The translations under genes and the position numbers were made by a program. The notes under the pieces are model-generated. The model saw nothing but the letters and a program-made list of their open reading frames with translations. It was not told the origin of the DNA and did no database searches. Shown here piece by piece: positions 63,592 to 64,000 of a stretch of 64,000 bases of DNA. The stretch comes from Marinobacter panjinensis (GTDB lineage Bacteria > Pseudomonadota > Gammaproteobacteria > Pseudomonadales > Oleiphilaceae). Within the stretch, counting starts at the first letter, position 1; each line of letters starts with the position of its first letter. The DNA lies in the NCBI RefSeq assembly GCF_005298175.1, contig NZ_SZYH01000002.1:124001-188000 (forward strand), written 5' to 3'.

Positions 63592-64000
63592 TCAGACTCG
63601 CTCGAATGCGATTAGGTGGTCGGCTTCCACCCGCACCGGTACATGTTCGCCCAGATAGAAATCCAGGTGGCTGCGGAACAGTGCTTCGAATTCGGTGTCT
63701 TCCGAGCAGCGGAAGCGATAGAGGGTTGAAGTACCGGCAAAGGTCTTTTCCACAACCCGGGGTTTCAGGTCCGACTCGGCGTCGTAAACAATGTCATCCG
63801 GCCGGATCAGCACATCCACCAGCGTGCCTGCCTTCCACTTGTAGGCCCGGTTGCCGCGGATAACCCCAAGCTCAGAGTCGATCGTATCCGGCCCCAAGGT
63901 CTTGCCCGGTATGAACCCACCCTGGCCAACAAAGCTTGCCACAAAGCGATTGGCGGGCTCATGGTACAGGTTGTAGGGCACATCCCACTGCTGGATACCA
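63592..64000 (-). CDS. ABC transporter ATP-binding protein, C-terminal part (FbpC-like)
   Basis: Only the last 135 or so codons are visible; the ATPase domain lies beyond the window edge. The segment starts after the ATPase core (GIQQWDVPYNLYHEPANRFV) and contains the C-terminal regulatory TOBE-like domain with VLIRPDDIVY. The text FVASFVGQGGFIPG resembles FbpC-type iron(III) ABC ATPases more than sugar importers. Convergent with glpK, which ends 20 bp away. Confidence 0.75.
   Translation of the reverse strand, partial: GIQQWDVPYNLYHEPANRFVASFVGQGGFIPGKTLGPDTIDSELGVIRGNRAYKWKAGTLVDVLIRPDDIVYDAESDLKPRVVEKTFAGTSTLYRFRCSEDTEFEALFRSHLDFYLGEHVPVRVEADHLIAFERV

Noticed and set aside
1..64000. Prophage, insertion sequence, integron or CRISPR array
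   Set aside because: No transposase, integrase, phage structural gene, repeat-spacer pattern or attachment-site duplication next to a tRNA was found.

Overview
The window is a contiguous piece of gammaproteobacterial chromosome. Gene content and order fit a marine Marinobacter-like organism: the lolB-ispE-tRNA-Gln-prs-rplY-pth-ychF block, hemA-prfA-prmC-moeB, minCDE, a TRAP transporter with a DctBD-type sensor/regulator pair, and an olsBA ornithine-lipid pair. The genus is an inference from protein resemblance and synteny, not from a search. Genes are dense, often with 1-4 bp stop/start overlaps. I see no prophage, insertion sequence, integron or CRISPR array. Almost everything looks like core chromosome; the one clear scar is a deletion junction at about 41.6-42.3 kb.

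Layout. 1-8.7 kb (mostly minus): fabB (cut by the window edge), ribosome-biogenesis GTPase, a Spy-like periplasmic protein (plus), RND exporter, chemoreceptor, lipA, metY. 8.9-14.4 kb (plus): complete oppABCDF peptide importer. 14.5-22.6 kb (minus): a secreted PA14/FN3 protein, tRNA-Met, ychF, pth, rplY, prs, tRNA-Gln, ispE, lolB and a TPR lipoprotein. 22.8-26.8 kb (plus): hemA-prfA-prmC-moeB, meeting a convergent photolyase at a 27-bp inverted repeat. 28.4-33.0 kb (plus): a tight six-gene unit (unknown protein, MscS channel, RimB-like protease, RimK ligase, AstE/aspartoacylase-like hydrolase, YjbQ). 33.0-41.5 kb: a diguanylate cyclase, then a TAXI-TRAP transporter preceded by a candidate sigma-54 promoter and followed by the histidine kinase and sigma-54 activator that probably control it. 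41.57-42.26 kb: fused remnants of a response regulator and a porin. 42.3-47.8 kb (minus): PhoH, CBS protein, START protein, and a DUF1244-HopJ-minCDE operon. 47.9-54.7 kb: SOS-controlled dinB, a large unknown membrane protein, a PAP2 phosphatase/glycosyltransferase pair, tas, a small secreted protein. 54.8-64 kb: acetyl-CoA hydrolase/transferase, FKBP isomerase, olsBA, an RstAB-like two-component system, glpK and the tail of an ABC ATPase.

The most interesting reading is regulatory. The promoter regions of olsBA and of the glycosyltransferase/PAP2 pair, about 6 kb apart, both carry TGTCA-type repeats at 11-bp spacing on the minus strand, reading toward the genes. These look like Pho boxes. 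Together they suggest a phosphate-starvation membrane-remodelling regulon: OlsBA makes phosphorus-free ornithine lipids, and the PAP2/GT4 pair might make diacylglycerol and glycosylate it. The RimK/MscS/deacylase operon is a second candidate for an uncharacterised system.
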